Assembly: GCA_900318245.1 (NCBI GenBank)
Contig: ONJT01000003.1
Location: 37,667 to 101,666 of the forward strand
Length of the DNA stretch: 64,000 bases
DNA from: an uncultured Bacteroidales bacterium
GTDB taxonomy: Bacteria > Bacteroidota > Bacteroidia > Bacteroidales > Paludibacteraceae
Direction: 5' to 3'
Shown: positions 25,001 to 34,866 of the stretch, in pieces
How positions within the stretch are numbered: the first letter of the stretch is position 1
How the letters are laid out: each line of letters starts with the position of its first letter
The notes under the pieces: generated by a model
What the model saw: the letters and a program-made list of their open reading frames with translations, nothing else
The model's database searches: none
What the model was told of the DNA's origin: nothing
Made by a program: the position numbers and the translations under genes

Positions 25001-28000
25001 CATTAGCCTCGGGAACGCTGACTTATCTATGGAAAGTTAGTACGAATGGTGGTAGTACTTGGAGCGATGCAACGGGAACAAATAATACTTTTTCGTATTC
25101 TGGTGCAAGCCTCAGTACAGCTTCTGCCGGAACGCTGAAATTCAAATGTATTGTTGGAAATAGTGAAGGTGGTTGCTCTGTTGAGTCTGGAGTGGCTACA
25201 ATCACTGTTTCCAATGCTTCCTACTTCCCGAACGGAAAGACCATCTTCATCCAAGCGCATAGCACAAGTGCCTGGAGCGATGCTAACTACGATTGTGTAA
25301 AAGCATGGTTCCATACAACCGGAGGTAGCGAAACAGCTCAAACGACCTACTGGCTGTTTGATGCAACAGGTGGGGATTCCGGAAAGAAACTATTTGCAGC
25401 AATTGTTCCTGCTACAGGTGATTTACCCTATTTAGATATTCAGCGTTTTACTCATGATTGTAGCTTATGGAGAAACAAAAACGGTGGTTGTTCCTATTCC
25501 GATGCAAATGGTAGCAATACAATCCGTTCAACCGGAAATACAGACACCTATGACGCCAAAGATGATTATATTCGTTGGAATGCTATGGGTGTAACAATGA
25601 ATCTGATGAGTAGTGATGCATGGCTAACTCCTGTAGCAAGTATGACCGACCAAGGTTCAGGTATCTGGAGTGGTTCGTATGAATATACACCGAGCAACAC
25701 TTCCACAGAATATGTTATTGCAACAAATTATAATGGTAATATAGGAAATACGGGCAGCAACAATAATGCCACATTAAGCGGCATGGTTGTTGGTTCGACC
25801 TATGATGTGACGGCTACCTTGGACATCAAGGATCACTCGCTTGAGATGAGCAAGACGTTTGTTAAGGGAACGGTTCATTTCAATTTGCAAGGTCATGGTC
25901 TTGCTATCTCAGATTTGACGAATGTAACAGCTGGCAGTAAGATTAGTGCACCGAGTCCGGCTCCGAGTGCTACGGGTTATACCTTCGGAGGATGGTTCAC
26001 CGATGCCGAATGTACAGACGAATGGACTTTCGCGAGCGATGAGGTTAACGAGACGATGACGTTGTACGCTAAATGGACGGCAAATGTTTACACGATAACC
26101 AAGACACTGACCAACGTTTCCAACACCGGTCTGCCTGCATCGTTCACGTACACAGGTGCCACCACTACAGCGCTGAACAGTACGTTTACGGTAGATGCGA
26201 CGAACTTCTTCCTGCCGAGCAGTATTGCTGTGATGATGGGCGGTACGCCGCTGACAGCCGGAACGGATTATACCTATAATAATAGTACGGGTGCGTTTAC
26301 GTTCAGCGCAGTCATCACCGGAAACATCGTGATTATAGCCACGGCGACAGCCAAACTGAAGAGTATTGCTATCACCACGCAGCCGACGACACGCAAGTAT
26401 TTCGAAGGCGAGAGTTTCAGCAACGCAGGAGCGGTTGTGACAGCAACGATGGGTGACGGTAGTACAAAAACAGTGTCTGCTACGTGGACTCCTTCGGGTG
26501 CGCTGAGTGCCGGAACCAGTCAGACGGTAACCGCCAGCTATTCCGAAGGCGGCATCGATCAGACGGCTACGACGACGATAGATGTCTATAGCGTGACTGT
26601 GAACAAGAAAAACGAAGACGGCGATGCGATTGACGTTGCCGGCGTGACGGCTACATGGACAGTTGGTACCAAGGCGCTGGCTGCCGGCATAGGTTCCACC
26701 AAATATGTGTTCAAGCAATGGGATGTAACGGGTGCTACTGCGGCAAGCACAAGTAGCGCCAGCACGACTTTGAGCAATCCGACGGCTAACGTTGTAGTCA
26801 ATGCTATATTCTACAAGCCACGCGTGGTTAAATGGAGCGTGAACGGCAACGACAGTTATGCTAGTAGCGAGACCGTGGCCTATAACGGGACGATAAGTAC
26901 GGTACCGAGCAACCCGAGTGGATTGGCTTGCGCAAGTACGTTTATCGCCTGGACAGATGCTGCGCATAACAACGGACAAACAGCCAAACCGAGTGCTTCT
27001 TATTACGGCGCTGCTCTGTACTCCGCAGCGGGTGATTTCCCAAATATCACAGCTGAGACAACAACATTCTATGCGGTGTTTGCAGAAGGCACAGGCGCAG
27101 CCGTGAATACGGTGATGTGGAGTGAGGATTGGACAGGTGCTACAAGTTCTTCTGGTAACGGTACACCAAGTCCATCCGATGCCAGACCAAGTGCCCAAGG
27201 CGACCACTCTGGTAAGACCGTTTATGGCGGAGCAACAATAATATATACGGATGGAACAGGTACATATGTGCGTACGAATGAAAATAATGCCGGAGGTACT
27301 GCGCCTGAGTTGCTCATAAAAAGTAACGAAAATTGGACTATCTCTGGTATCCCGACAGGCGGTGCGGCTACATTGACACTGGAATATAGAACAAACGGTA
27401 CGTTGACAGTAAGCACTTCAACGGATAATGTATCAATCGGTACCAAATCAGGCAGTAACCCCTATACCAATACCATTACGGTGGGTTCCGGCGTAACATC
27501 ATTTAACTTGTCATTCACACAAACATCCAACCGTCGTATTGATAATGTATCTGTAAAAGTAGCATCGGTTAGCTTGACGAACTACGTCACCGAATGTGAT
27601 GCGAATATAGTAAAAGTGACGTATGACGCGAATGGGGGTGCTACGAGTTGTACGAATACTACGACGGATAAGACAGAGGACTTTACCGTTTGTTCGTCTG
27701 CGCCGACAAAAGACTATTATTCCTTCGCTGGTTGGTTGTGCAGCGCAGATGGAGAGACTTATAATGCAGGCGCAACGATTTCTGCTGCCGCTATCGACGG
27801 CGATTTCACGCTGACTGCTCAATGGACGCCGGAAACGTATAATATTTCGTATGAGTTGGATGGTGGAACGAACAATGTAGGTAACCCTGCGACGTACAAT
27901 GTAACAACAGCGACGATTACTTTGCAGGATCCGACCAAGGGACAGGATCGTTTTGATGGTTGGTATGATAACGGCTCGTTCACCGGTGACCCCATCACCT

Positions 28001-29757
28001 CTATTCCTTTAGGTTCACACGGCAACATCACTTTGTACGCACAATGGGTTACACGTCATGAGATTATTTTTGATGCAGATGGCGTGACCACTACTATTTA
28101 CCGTGCAGACGATGAAGACTTAAGTGCTTCTGTTGCCGGTCAAGGTTCAGTACCGAGTGACCCGAGTGCACCTACGGCTTGTAGTAGTAAGGTATTTGTA
28201 GGTTGGTCTGAAAGTACTATTGACGGCGAAGCAGATGATGAGCCTGGCGACCTGATGAAACCTGCTGCCGGAACGGTAAATGCAGATAAACACTACTATG
28301 CCGTTTGGGCAACGCAAGCAAGCACTTCCGGTCCTGTGACGGTATTTGAAGATGCATTATATGGCAAAGCGGCAAATAATACCACATTTGACACATATGG
28401 AGATTGGGATAGCTTTGGCTATGTATATGGTTGTGGCACTTCTACAGAAGGTGTGCGCGTTTCCAGTGCAGACAATGCCGGACACCTCCAACTGAAAGCA
28501 AATATCGGTTTAGCAAGTGTTGATACGATCAAATTTAAGATAAAAAGTTACGGAGACACAAACGGTGGTAAGATTACGTTAAGTTCGTATAGTGGCGCGG
28601 GTACATATGATAATTCAACAAGTGCTGAATTTACGACTACCAATACTTCTTCGTGGGAAGAAAAGACATGCATATTACGCAGTGCGGATAACACTACTGA
28701 TATCCGCTTCGAAGGAGAAGGGAGCAAGTATCGTATATATCTAAAGGATATTAAAATCACGAAAGCAGGTACAGTTTATACCTATTCCGCTTACTCGACG
28801 AGTTGCTGCGCAACGAATGTAACGCTGAGTCACAATAGTCCGGAGAACGGAACAATTGTATTCGGTAAGACGAAAGTGCCGACTTGCGGCGATAAAGAAG
28901 TTTCGCTGACGATCACTCCGGCTACGGGTTATCAATTACATTCGTATGAGGTCGCAACCGGAAGCGGTAAGGTAGCGACGAAGAGTGTCAGTCCGGCTAT
29001 TTTGTTGGATAACAACAGCAGTGCGGCGCAAAACATCACACTGACCTTCGCCGATGAGGCTAACGGTGCTTACGATGTGACGGCAAGCTTTAGCAAAATG
29101 GCACCGACTGCATGGGCTTGGACCTACAAGAGTGAAGCAATACCGAATCCGATTAACTTGTATGTAGGACAAACAGCTACATTAAATGCGACCTACACAC
29201 CAAGTGGTTTGCTGAATTCGGAACAAAATTACAATGTAACTAAATCGGCTAACTTAACGCAGACCTCCAAGACCTATGCGACACCGGATATCCACTACAC
29301 GTTCCGGGCTGATGCGACAATGGATGATGGAACAGTAACGTTAACGAACCTGATTAATTCTTCGTTAACAATTACCGTTCATGTACATGTTGATCCTTTA
29401 CCGCTGACGCATTTCGAGGATTTGGTTCACGGCAAAGCGTTTGCGGACGTAGAAGCAACGCTTGTGGACAATGCATTAAGTGCGACGAAGACCACGCCGA
29501 CGAGCGACGATTGGGCAACGCCTAATGCGAACACGTGTGAGGAGAACCACCTGCACTTGGTTGGCTGGATACGCAAAGACTGGCCGGCATTGGTAGCTTA
29601 TCTGGCCGGCACAGGCGATGCTCCGACTACGACGGCGATTGTCGGCGCGGGCAATGATGGCTCGGGTAACGCGTACTTCCTCTCGCCGGGCGCAAGTATC
29701 AATGTACAGACGTTCAATGACGTGACATTCTACGCCGTTTGGGCAGAAATCAAATAA
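22096..29757 (+). CDS. Giant secreted repeat protein without C-terminal tag
   Basis: The protein is 2553 aa. The leader MKNLFTYLKTLW is shared with the 563-aa protein at 11433. A spacer with three GACCGTCGG-like repeats follows, then a hydrophobic signal ending GIGNVWGA near residue 69. The body alternates beta modules: InlB B-repeats (GYIFGGWYTD, GYTFGGWFTD, YYSFAGWLC), choice-of-anchor-like units and fibronectin-like units. It also has a bacterial Ig unit (LKSIAITTQPTTRKYFEG), paralogous to the 563-aa protein. The end is DVTFYAVWAEIK, a truncated-looking repeat with no Por-type tail. Two large modules resemble ligand-binding jelly rolls (near 1700 and 2080). Extracellular placement is likely, and adhesion or glycan binding is a guess. 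It is first in the plus-strand giant operon; the next gene starts 18 bases on. Confidence 0.9.
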   Translation: MKNLFTYLKTLWGAWGNLQSKDVRHDRRLTVGSPSGLDAKWKQNPFMRFAVVLTLIFTIGIGNVWGAADYIIPKLYLSSKNTVSGGTGWNFTSAAANNAKTDYWKMVSSSSVVTSPAFDISGYTSVTISIKWGSYNTFNATKCNATVKISTAAGTWTTLGTTGLTGANTSGKVCTFENVEESSSYSSAQIQISTPSAGDDVGGRLYYVEIKGEAAGSCDASPTVGNAAYNGALVYSTTPMTVPITCPSIGAGSSCEIKDYGFVWKAGGNPTISNNKTQIGTDNHSTAFNGNISGTFAAGTTYYVKAYAINNGDNTILSSSAYSFTPRSITFNSNGGSSVSTILVISGKAASQPADPTKDGYIFGGWYTDSGLGTAVNWSSTITSNKTYYAKWIAEPTITISETSRAFGDRKVNGGPYTMTFNVSGANLTNNISLSISGTNAGMFSVTPSSLTQSAGSVSSTEITVSYSPTSAGSHSATINITSSGATSKTVALSGTGKWEVTWSNNGATSTTLVENSTKPTFPSTPSSCDATSTTFIGWATAEWDGKIASLAGKTVHTSNSTMSNITANGTTFYAVFAKQSGSGDPTWVQTTSVAVDDVVVIAEIDHVADGKTGKELAGWGGSTYGTGADYKTNPAGTITWTVVTGYNSTGVAFKNSSNKYLYWSSSNSLDVNSTLSANSSWSVSTESSRAKIQNNSTTTRVICWNEANPRFAAYDSKSHGDATSSGASTKFYYPVFYKQTPGYTYSDYLTTCCTALGSINGSITLTNDGCGAGELKATWKMTATTGIASQTLKVYDENLDEVIAKRITDITASTSNQTKTISGLNPCKEYYVTIENVSSGGEYCAPGDPWESDVVTTLGYTLSVTKSNCSITSGSEPARICNNVSVTYAAATGYALPTSITVTNAGAQNTGWTWNSGTGVLTINKANVTGNVEVTITPTSVPPVIGTNPADASYYVGDAPTALSVTATLASGTLTYLWKVSTNGGSTWSDATGTNNTFSYSGASLSTASAGTLKFKCIVGNSEGGCSVESGVATITVSNASYFPNGKTIFIQAHSTSAWSDANYDCVKAWFHTTGGSETAQTTYWLFDATGGDSGKKLFAAIVPATGDLPYLDIQRFTHDCSLWRNKNGGCSYSDANGSNTIRSTGNTDTYDAKDDYIRWNAMGVTMNLMSSDAWLTPVASMTDQGSGIWSGSYEYTPSNTSTEYVIATNYNGNIGNTGSNNNATLSGMVVGSTYDVTATLDIKDHSLEMSKTFVKGTVHFNLQGHGLAISDLTNVTAGSKISAPSPAPSATGYTFGGWFTDAECTDEWTFASDEVNETMTLYAKWTANVYTITKTLTNVSNTGLPASFTYTGATTTALNSTFTVDATNFFLPSSIAVMMGGTPLTAGTDYTYNNSTGAFTFSAVITGNIVIIATATAKLKSIAITTQPTTRKYFEGESFSNAGAVVTATMGDGSTKTVSATWTPSGALSAGTSQTVTASYSEGGIDQTATTTIDVYSVTVNKKNEDGDAIDVAGVTATWTVGTKALAAGIGSTKYVFKQWDVTGATAASTSSASTTLSNPTANVVVNAIFYKPRVVKWSVNGNDSYASSETVAYNGTISTVPSNPSGLACASTFIAWTDAAHNNGQTAKPSASYYGAALYSAAGDFPNITAETTTFYAVFAEGTGAAVNTVMWSEDWTGATSSSGNGTPSPSDARPSAQGDHSGKTVYGGATIIYTDGTGTYVRTNENNAGGTAPELLIKSNENWTISGIPTGGAATLTLEYRTNGTLTVSTSTDNVSIGTKSGSNPYTNTITVGSGVTSFNLSFTQTSNRRIDNVSVKVASVSLTNYVTECDANIVKVTYDANGGATSCTNTTTDKTEDFTVCSSAPTKDYYSFAGWLCSADGETYNAGATISAAAIDGDFTLTAQWTPETYNISYELDGGTNNVGNPATYNVTTATITLQDPTKGQDRFDGWYDNGSFTGDPITSIPLGSHGNITLYAQWVTRHEIIFDADGVTTTIYRADDEDLSASVAGQGSVPSDPSAPTACSSKVFVGWSESTIDGEADDEPGDLMKPAAGTVNADKHYYAVWATQASTSGPVTVFEDALYGKAANNTTFDTYGDWDSFGYVYGCGTSTEGVRVSSADNAGHLQLKANIGLASVDTIKFKIKSYGDTNGGKITLSSYSGAGTYDNSTSAEFTTTNTSSWEEKTCILRSADNTTDIRFEGEGSKYRIYLKDIKITKAGTVYTYSAYSTSCCATNVTLSHNSPENGTIVFGKTKVPTCGDKEVSLTITPATGYQLHSYEVATGSGKVATKSVSPAILLDNNSSAAQNITLTFADEANGAYDVTASFSKMAPTAWAWTYKSEAIPNPINLYVGQTATLNATYTPSGLLNSEQNYNVTKSANLTQTSKTYATPDIHYTFRADATMDDGTVTLTNLINSSLTITVHVHVDPLPLTHFEDLVHGKAFADVEATLVDNALSATKTTPTSDDWATPNANTCEENHLHLVGWIRKDWPALVAYLAGTGDAPTTTAIVGAGNDGSGNAYFLSPGASINVQTFNDVTFYAVWAEIK

Positions 29758-29775
29758 CAGAAAGGAAACGAGATT

Positions 29776-32700
29776 ATGAAGACAGTTTTTAATACGAAAA
29801 TCAATCAAGTTATGAAAAACTATATGAAATTTATCTGCGCTATCCTGATGTTATTAGGAACGAGTGCGCACGCGTGGGGAGCACTAACGTTTACAGCAAC
29901 ACCAAGTAGTAAAAATATTGAGATTTCAGAGGCAACGGATAGTTATTTTGATGTTGAAATATCTGTGTCCGGAACGCTTCAGCAACTAACAGATGATGAA
30001 GGCAATAAGTATTATATTAATGCCATATTAGATAATTGGGGCGATGATGAGAATTATACTTTAGAGTGTTCCTTTGATACGGAAAGAGTTACGTACATTA
30101 AAGACGACGATAGTGGTACATTGCGTGTCTGGTATACTATTATGTCGCAAGGGACCTATTCGTTTAACATATACATATATGCGAAAGAAAAAGGGGAGGC
30201 GATGACATATACTACAGTTCCCGTTACGATTACATGGGACTGCAATGAGCCGACGTTGACGCTTGGTTCCAGCTCTACAACCATGAATTTTGGCGACAAC
30301 AGCAATACGTTTACTGTCACCAAGACGACAAACAGTACAGGAACAATTACGTGGTCGAGTACGGATGAAAGTGTAGCTACGGTTGCCCAAAACGGTTTCG
30401 GCAATGGTGTTGTGACGGTAGTTGGCGCAGGTACTGCTACAATTCAGTGTAAAGTGGATGCCGCAGGAGGAAAGTGTGCAAAGACAGTAGGACATTCTCT
30501 GACGGTTAATGCAGTAGCGCCGGTTCTTGCGACGAATGTGTCCGGTAAAGAGTTTGCGGTGAGTGCAGAAACGGCACATGGAGCTACTTTCTCAGGCGGT
30601 GTGGTAACCAGCAAAGGTAACGCTTCTATTACGCGCTACGGCTTTGTAATCGGAACGAGTTCAACGGTAGTGGTAGGAGGAACCGGAGCGAACAAACCTG
30701 TTATAGGAACCTATTGGTCGGATGATATTGCTTTGAATACCGCGTTTGGTTCCAAAACGGCTACTACCGGATTGACCGCAGGGACAACCTATTATGCTCG
30801 GCCGTGGGCATATAACGGAGAACTATACGGTTATGGAACAGCAGTGTCGTTTACTACGCTGAATGAATATGACATTGATTTGGATAAGAATAACAGCGAT
30901 GATGGTTCTACAGATGGTTTGGCAACCGTTGCGGAAAACGCGACCTCAATAGAGATAGAAGCTCCGACGCGTACGGGATACCATGTAGAGGGTTATTATA
31001 CGACGGACGCATGTGCGACGAAGGTGGCCACAGATGCCGGCGCATTGCAGGCAAATATTACCGTCAGCGCTACCAACTGGACAAACGGAAGCAGCCAATG
31101 GGTAAAAGGCGGTGGCGCTACGTTCTATACCAATTGGGCGGCGAACACTTATACCGTTACGTTTGACAAGAACGGAGGTAGCGGTGGTTCCGACAATGTG
31201 ACTGCTACGTACAATGCGGATATGCCTTCGGCAACGATGCCGACGACGCCTCCTGCAGAAGGAAAAGTATTTGACGGTTATTGGTACAATAGTGTGCAAT
31301 ACTATGACAAGGACGGAAAGAGTGCGCATGTATGGGACGTTGCGGGCGCTGCGACATTGACGGCAGCCTGGACAACTTCTTCACCGACCCTGACGATTGC
31401 AAGCGTAGATGCGATTGTTATCAGTTCTACGACGCCGAGTCTGTCTGAGGCTGGAAGTGCTCCGGTTACGTATAACTCGACGGTAACGCTTAGTCACGGA
31501 GATCCGGAGTCCGGATATTACTGGTTGGATTGGAACGTCTATGAAACCGGAAATAAAGGCAACACGTTGACGGTAACGAACAACCAGTTCACGATGCCGA
31601 ATTACGATGTAACGGTTAGTGCAAATTTATACACCGACTTGGTATTCAGTTGCTCGGAGTTGACATTGACACCGCATTTGGTAACTGCCAGCACGCCGAT
31701 CTTCATTACTTCTGTGGCTAACAAGAAAGTGCGCTCGCAGGACTACATCACTATTACCGGTAGTGGTTTGACTCCGAACACAGCATTGACATTCCCCAGT
31801 TTGGATATGGATAGCAAGTTTGAGGTTCTGACCGGTACCGGAGGAACCATCTCCACAGATCCCAATGGAGAGATAAACGTGAATGCGTATATCTTCTATA
31901 CACCGGCTGCAGATGCCACGACAGATGGTATAGATGAGATGAGCGGTTTGACGGTCAGCGTAGGCGGCGCGAAACCGAAACAAGTAAGTCTCACGCAGTC
32001 GATTATTGGTCGTCACCTGCCTACTGCGGGTTACGTCATCGCCGGAAAGAAGAACAATAAATGGTACGCACTGCCATCTACGATGAGTTCGACGAGTACG
32101 CCGGATCCATCGGAGATAGCGGTAAATGACATCGACAATCCAAGCATTGCTTATACTGCTGCAAGCAATATCTATGGATTAGTAGGGCCGACCAATACGA
32201 ATATCTCCAATGGAAACGGCCAGTATGTTCGTTTGACGATGAGCATCAACGACGGTAATGAACCGGCAGGCCCCGCTCCACTGTTTGGAGCAGGAGATGC
32301 TAAAATAGGAAAGAGCGGCAATTCCAAGGCGACGAGTGATCTAAGTGCCGGTTGGTGGTGGACATTGACGCAAACGAATACCAGCATTACCAATCCGCAA
32401 GATGCTAAATATTCTATCAAGTGTGCAAACAGTAGTAATACACTGAGCATCAAGAATAGCCCGTTCCAATGGGGACAATATGCAAGCGGTGTAGAAGAGT
32501 TGCGACTCATTCCTGCAAGTGACATTCCGTTTACGGAAGCAGAGGTTGTTGAATGGGGACAGCATGCTGCAATCATTGAAGTAGATGCTACGGAGGCTAC
32601 CGGTATTGACGCTACATCGGTAATTGCACACTTGAATGGAGCAAGTAGTGATGCTATTACACTCGTTCAAACAAAGGCGAGCGATACGAAGAATAGATCT

Positions 32701-34425
32701 TCGAAATACAACTATACGGTGAATTTCGAAGATGGAATTGACTTTGCTGCGGCTGCAAGCAACGGCGCGATGCTGAGGTTGGAGTGGAAGAAAGACGCTA
32801 CGGTTAAAGCGATGAGTAATATCGTAGTTCCGAAGATTGTGGCTACGAGTGCAACGATGTCTTCGCTGATGGCAACCGACGATCCATGGAATACAGCTGA
32901 TGTACATGTGTTGCCGGGCGTGACGCTGACAGCTAACGCAGGAGACTTTTCCAGCAAGGATGTGGTTATCGACCGACTGGAGATCTATCCGGGGGCAACC
33001 GTCAAAGTGACGAAAGGTTCGCAAGATGTAGGTACGTTGAAGGTGCGTACGCTTGTGCTGCGTAATGGTTGGACACGTGTCGGCAGTAAGAACTATGATG
33101 TGGCTCGTCTGTATGTATCGACGGATGCCAATTTGGCGAAGAGTGCCAATGAGAACGTTTGGTATAGCGATTGGTACATCGACTATGACCAGTACTACCC
33201 GATTGCCGTTCCGTTCCCGGTAGCAACCAATCGTATTACGTACAAGAATACCAAGAGTTCGGCAACTGGCGGTGTCACCATCCGCTACTACGACGGTGCG
33301 CGTCGTGCGGAACATGAGCAACAGGATCAGGACGACAACTGGGTAGCATACACATGGGGCGGCACGATGCCGGCTAATTTGGAGCCGAGTAAGGGTTACG
33401 CGATGACGGCGAAACGTCCGAGCGGCAAGGCGTTCTCGATCGTACGCATGCCGATGACGTTTAGCAATCCGTGGACGGCATTGGGCGAACACGGTTACGT
33501 CGATGAAACGCATAAAGATCAGGTTACGGTAACCGGTTATGGCAAAGGTACGGCTTCGTGGTATGCGATGGGCTGGAATTTCGTCGGTAACCCGTACATG
33601 TGTACCTTCAACGGCAATGACGACGGTATCAGCGGCAAGATAGAAATGCAGAACGGCGGAAGCGTCAAGTACGCGACGATACCGGATCTGGAGTTCCAGA
33701 ACTACTATCAAGTACCGATTGCAGAGGCAAACCTGAAACCAGCAAGCGGATTCTTCATTCAGGCAAATAATGCAGACCCGCAGACAATCACTTTCAATGC
33801 CGACAAGATTGTACCGCCGTCGGCTCCAGTACGCTACACCGTACAGCAAGAGCGCATTCCGGAACAAGAGGCATACATTCGTCTGAGTTACGAGGGTGGC
33901 AAAGACCTGATGGGTCTGATCATCGGCGAGGACTACACCGAAGCCTACGAGCCGAATGCCGACTTGGCGAAAGTGTTAGGCGGAGCCAATGCCGTCAAGA
34001 CCTACATGCATTATGCCGATATGGATATGGCGTATGTGGCTATCAACGAGACGCTTGCGAAAGAATGGATACCGGTTACGGTAAATATTCCGGCAGACGG
34101 CGAGTACACCTATTCGCTCACATCCTATAGCGAAGTGAATGATCTGGAAGGCGTTTACCTGATTGACTATATGAACAGCAACCAAGTAACCAACCTGATA
34201 GAGGAAGACTACACCTTTGTGGCTGAGGCCGGAACAAGCGCTAACCGTTTCTCGATTAATGCGAAAGTCGGGGCACGAGACGTACCGACTGATATCGATG
34301 TCACCGATGCAGAAAAGAACAGCGGCAAGGCGGTGAAGTTCCTCTACCGAGAGAAACTGTATATCATGCGGAGCGGTCGTATCTACGACGCAACGGGTAA
34401 GCAAGTGAAAGGAGGCGCACAATGA
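29776..34425 (+). CDS. Giant secreted repeat protein with C-terminal secretion tag
   Basis: The protein is 1549 aa. AAAGGAAACGAG precedes ATG 29776; a second ATG at 29812 (MKNYMKF) would give a tighter signal peptide. The signal ends SAHAWGA. Then follow Ig-like units (ITWSSTDESVATV), InlB-like repeats (YTVTFDKNGGSGGS) and beta domains. The last ~700 residues share their order with the 3150-aa protein. This shared part has a LEIYPGATVKV strand, a block with YDGARRAEHEQ, MTAKRPSGKAFSIVRMP, GWNFVGNPYMCTF and FFIQANN. The tail MRSGRIYDATGKQVKGGAQ is the Por-type tag. Four bases (ATGA) overlap the next gene, so they are translationally coupled. It is likely exported by type IX secretion; no catalytic motif is recognised. 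Confidence 0.9.
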   Translation: MKTVFNTKINQVMKNYMKFICAILMLLGTSAHAWGALTFTATPSSKNIEISEATDSYFDVEISVSGTLQQLTDDEGNKYYINAILDNWGDDENYTLECSFDTERVTYIKDDDSGTLRVWYTIMSQGTYSFNIYIYAKEKGEAMTYTTVPVTITWDCNEPTLTLGSSSTTMNFGDNSNTFTVTKTTNSTGTITWSSTDESVATVAQNGFGNGVVTVVGAGTATIQCKVDAAGGKCAKTVGHSLTVNAVAPVLATNVSGKEFAVSAETAHGATFSGGVVTSKGNASITRYGFVIGTSSTVVVGGTGANKPVIGTYWSDDIALNTAFGSKTATTGLTAGTTYYARPWAYNGELYGYGTAVSFTTLNEYDIDLDKNNSDDGSTDGLATVAENATSIEIEAPTRTGYHVEGYYTTDACATKVATDAGALQANITVSATNWTNGSSQWVKGGGATFYTNWAANTYTVTFDKNGGSGGSDNVTATYNADMPSATMPTTPPAEGKVFDGYWYNSVQYYDKDGKSAHVWDVAGAATLTAAWTTSSPTLTIASVDAIVISSTTPSLSEAGSAPVTYNSTVTLSHGDPESGYYWLDWNVYETGNKGNTLTVTNNQFTMPNYDVTVSANLYTDLVFSCSELTLTPHLVTASTPIFITSVANKKVRSQDYITITGSGLTPNTALTFPSLDMDSKFEVLTGTGGTISTDPNGEINVNAYIFYTPAADATTDGIDEMSGLTVSVGGAKPKQVSLTQSIIGRHLPTAGYVIAGKKNNKWYALPSTMSSTSTPDPSEIAVNDIDNPSIAYTAASNIYGLVGPTNTNISNGNGQYVRLTMSINDGNEPAGPAPLFGAGDAKIGKSGNSKATSDLSAGWWWTLTQTNTSITNPQDAKYSIKCANSSNTLSIKNSPFQWGQYASGVEELRLIPASDIPFTEAEVVEWGQHAAIIEVDATEATGIDATSVIAHLNGASSDAITLVQTKASDTKNRSSKYNYTVNFEDGIDFAAAASNGAMLRLEWKKDATVKAMSNIVVPKIVATSATMSSLMATDDPWNTADVHVLPGVTLTANAGDFSSKDVVIDRLEIYPGATVKVTKGSQDVGTLKVRTLVLRNGWTRVGSKNYDVARLYVSTDANLAKSANENVWYSDWYIDYDQYYPIAVPFPVATNRITYKNTKSSATGGVTIRYYDGARRAEHEQQDQDDNWVAYTWGGTMPANLEPSKGYAMTAKRPSGKAFSIVRMPMTFSNPWTALGEHGYVDETHKDQVTVTGYGKGTASWYAMGWNFVGNPYMCTFNGNDDGISGKIEMQNGGSVKYATIPDLEFQNYYQVPIAEANLKPASGFFIQANNADPQTITFNADKIVPPSAPVRYTVQQERIPEQEAYIRLSYEGGKDLMGLIIGEDYTEAYEPNADLAKVLGGANAVKTYMHYADMDMAYVAINETLAKEWIPVTVNIPADGEYTYSLTSYSEVNDLEGVYLIDYMNSNQVTNLIEEDYTFVAEAGTSANRFSINAKVGARDVPTDIDVTDAEKNSGKAVKFLYREKLYIMRSGRIYDATGKQVKGGAQ

Positions 34426-34835
34426 AAACGATGAGATATATACTGAGCTTGATTGCCGTATTGAGCGTGCTTAGCCTCTCTGCTGCTACGTTCGGAACGC
34501 CGTACCAAGCGCCCAAGCGCCGTCCGGTGTACATTACCCAAACAGGCACGCCGATGCCGACGGCTACGATGAGTTCGATGGATGCCGCGATGATGAGTTC
34601 GGGTTCGACACTTCCGATGGCGGCTGTGAGCGGTATCACGACGGCAAATGACTATGCGCCGGCTGGTCCTAATCGCGCGAAGATGGTAGGAGAAGATGAA
34701 GGATTCGAAGAAGGCGATTCGAATCCGGATAACCCGGGTAACCCGTTCCCGCTGGGCGATGCGGCACTGCCGCTGTTCTTGCTCGCTTGCGTGTATATGT
34801 GCGCTCGCGCGTTCCTAAGAAGAAAACGTGCGTAA
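34422..34835 (+). CDS. Small secreted protein with C-terminal P-L-G-D membrane anchor
   Basis: At 137 aa, this is the paralogue of the protein at 1534-1905. Both begin MKT(M/L)RY with a signal peptide. Both carry SGSTLP/SGSQLP followed by (M/S)AAV(S/H)G, a PNRAK/PHRAK step and an acidic stretch (here EDEGFEEGDSNPDNPGNP). Both then carry PLGDAA with a hydrophobic helix and a basic end (RRKRA). Its start overlaps the stop of the giant gene by four bases, after a GGAGG ribosome site. Being in the same place after both tagged giant genes argues for a shared job such as anchoring or export. The family name is not known to me. Confidence 0.85.
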   Translation: MKTMRYILSLIAVLSVLSLSAATFGTPYQAPKRRPVYITQTGTPMPTATMSSMDAAMMSSGSTLPMAAVSGITTANDYAPAGPNRAKMVGEDEGFEEGDSNPDNPGNPFPLGDAALPLFLLACVYMCARAFLRRKRA

Positions 34836-34866
34836 AGGGCGGTCGCAAGAATGCCCGAGGTGCAAA

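Noticed and set aside
32341-33867. 508-codon frame on the minus strand
   Set aside because: Shadow of the 1549-aa secreted protein, rich in Arg, Cys and His.
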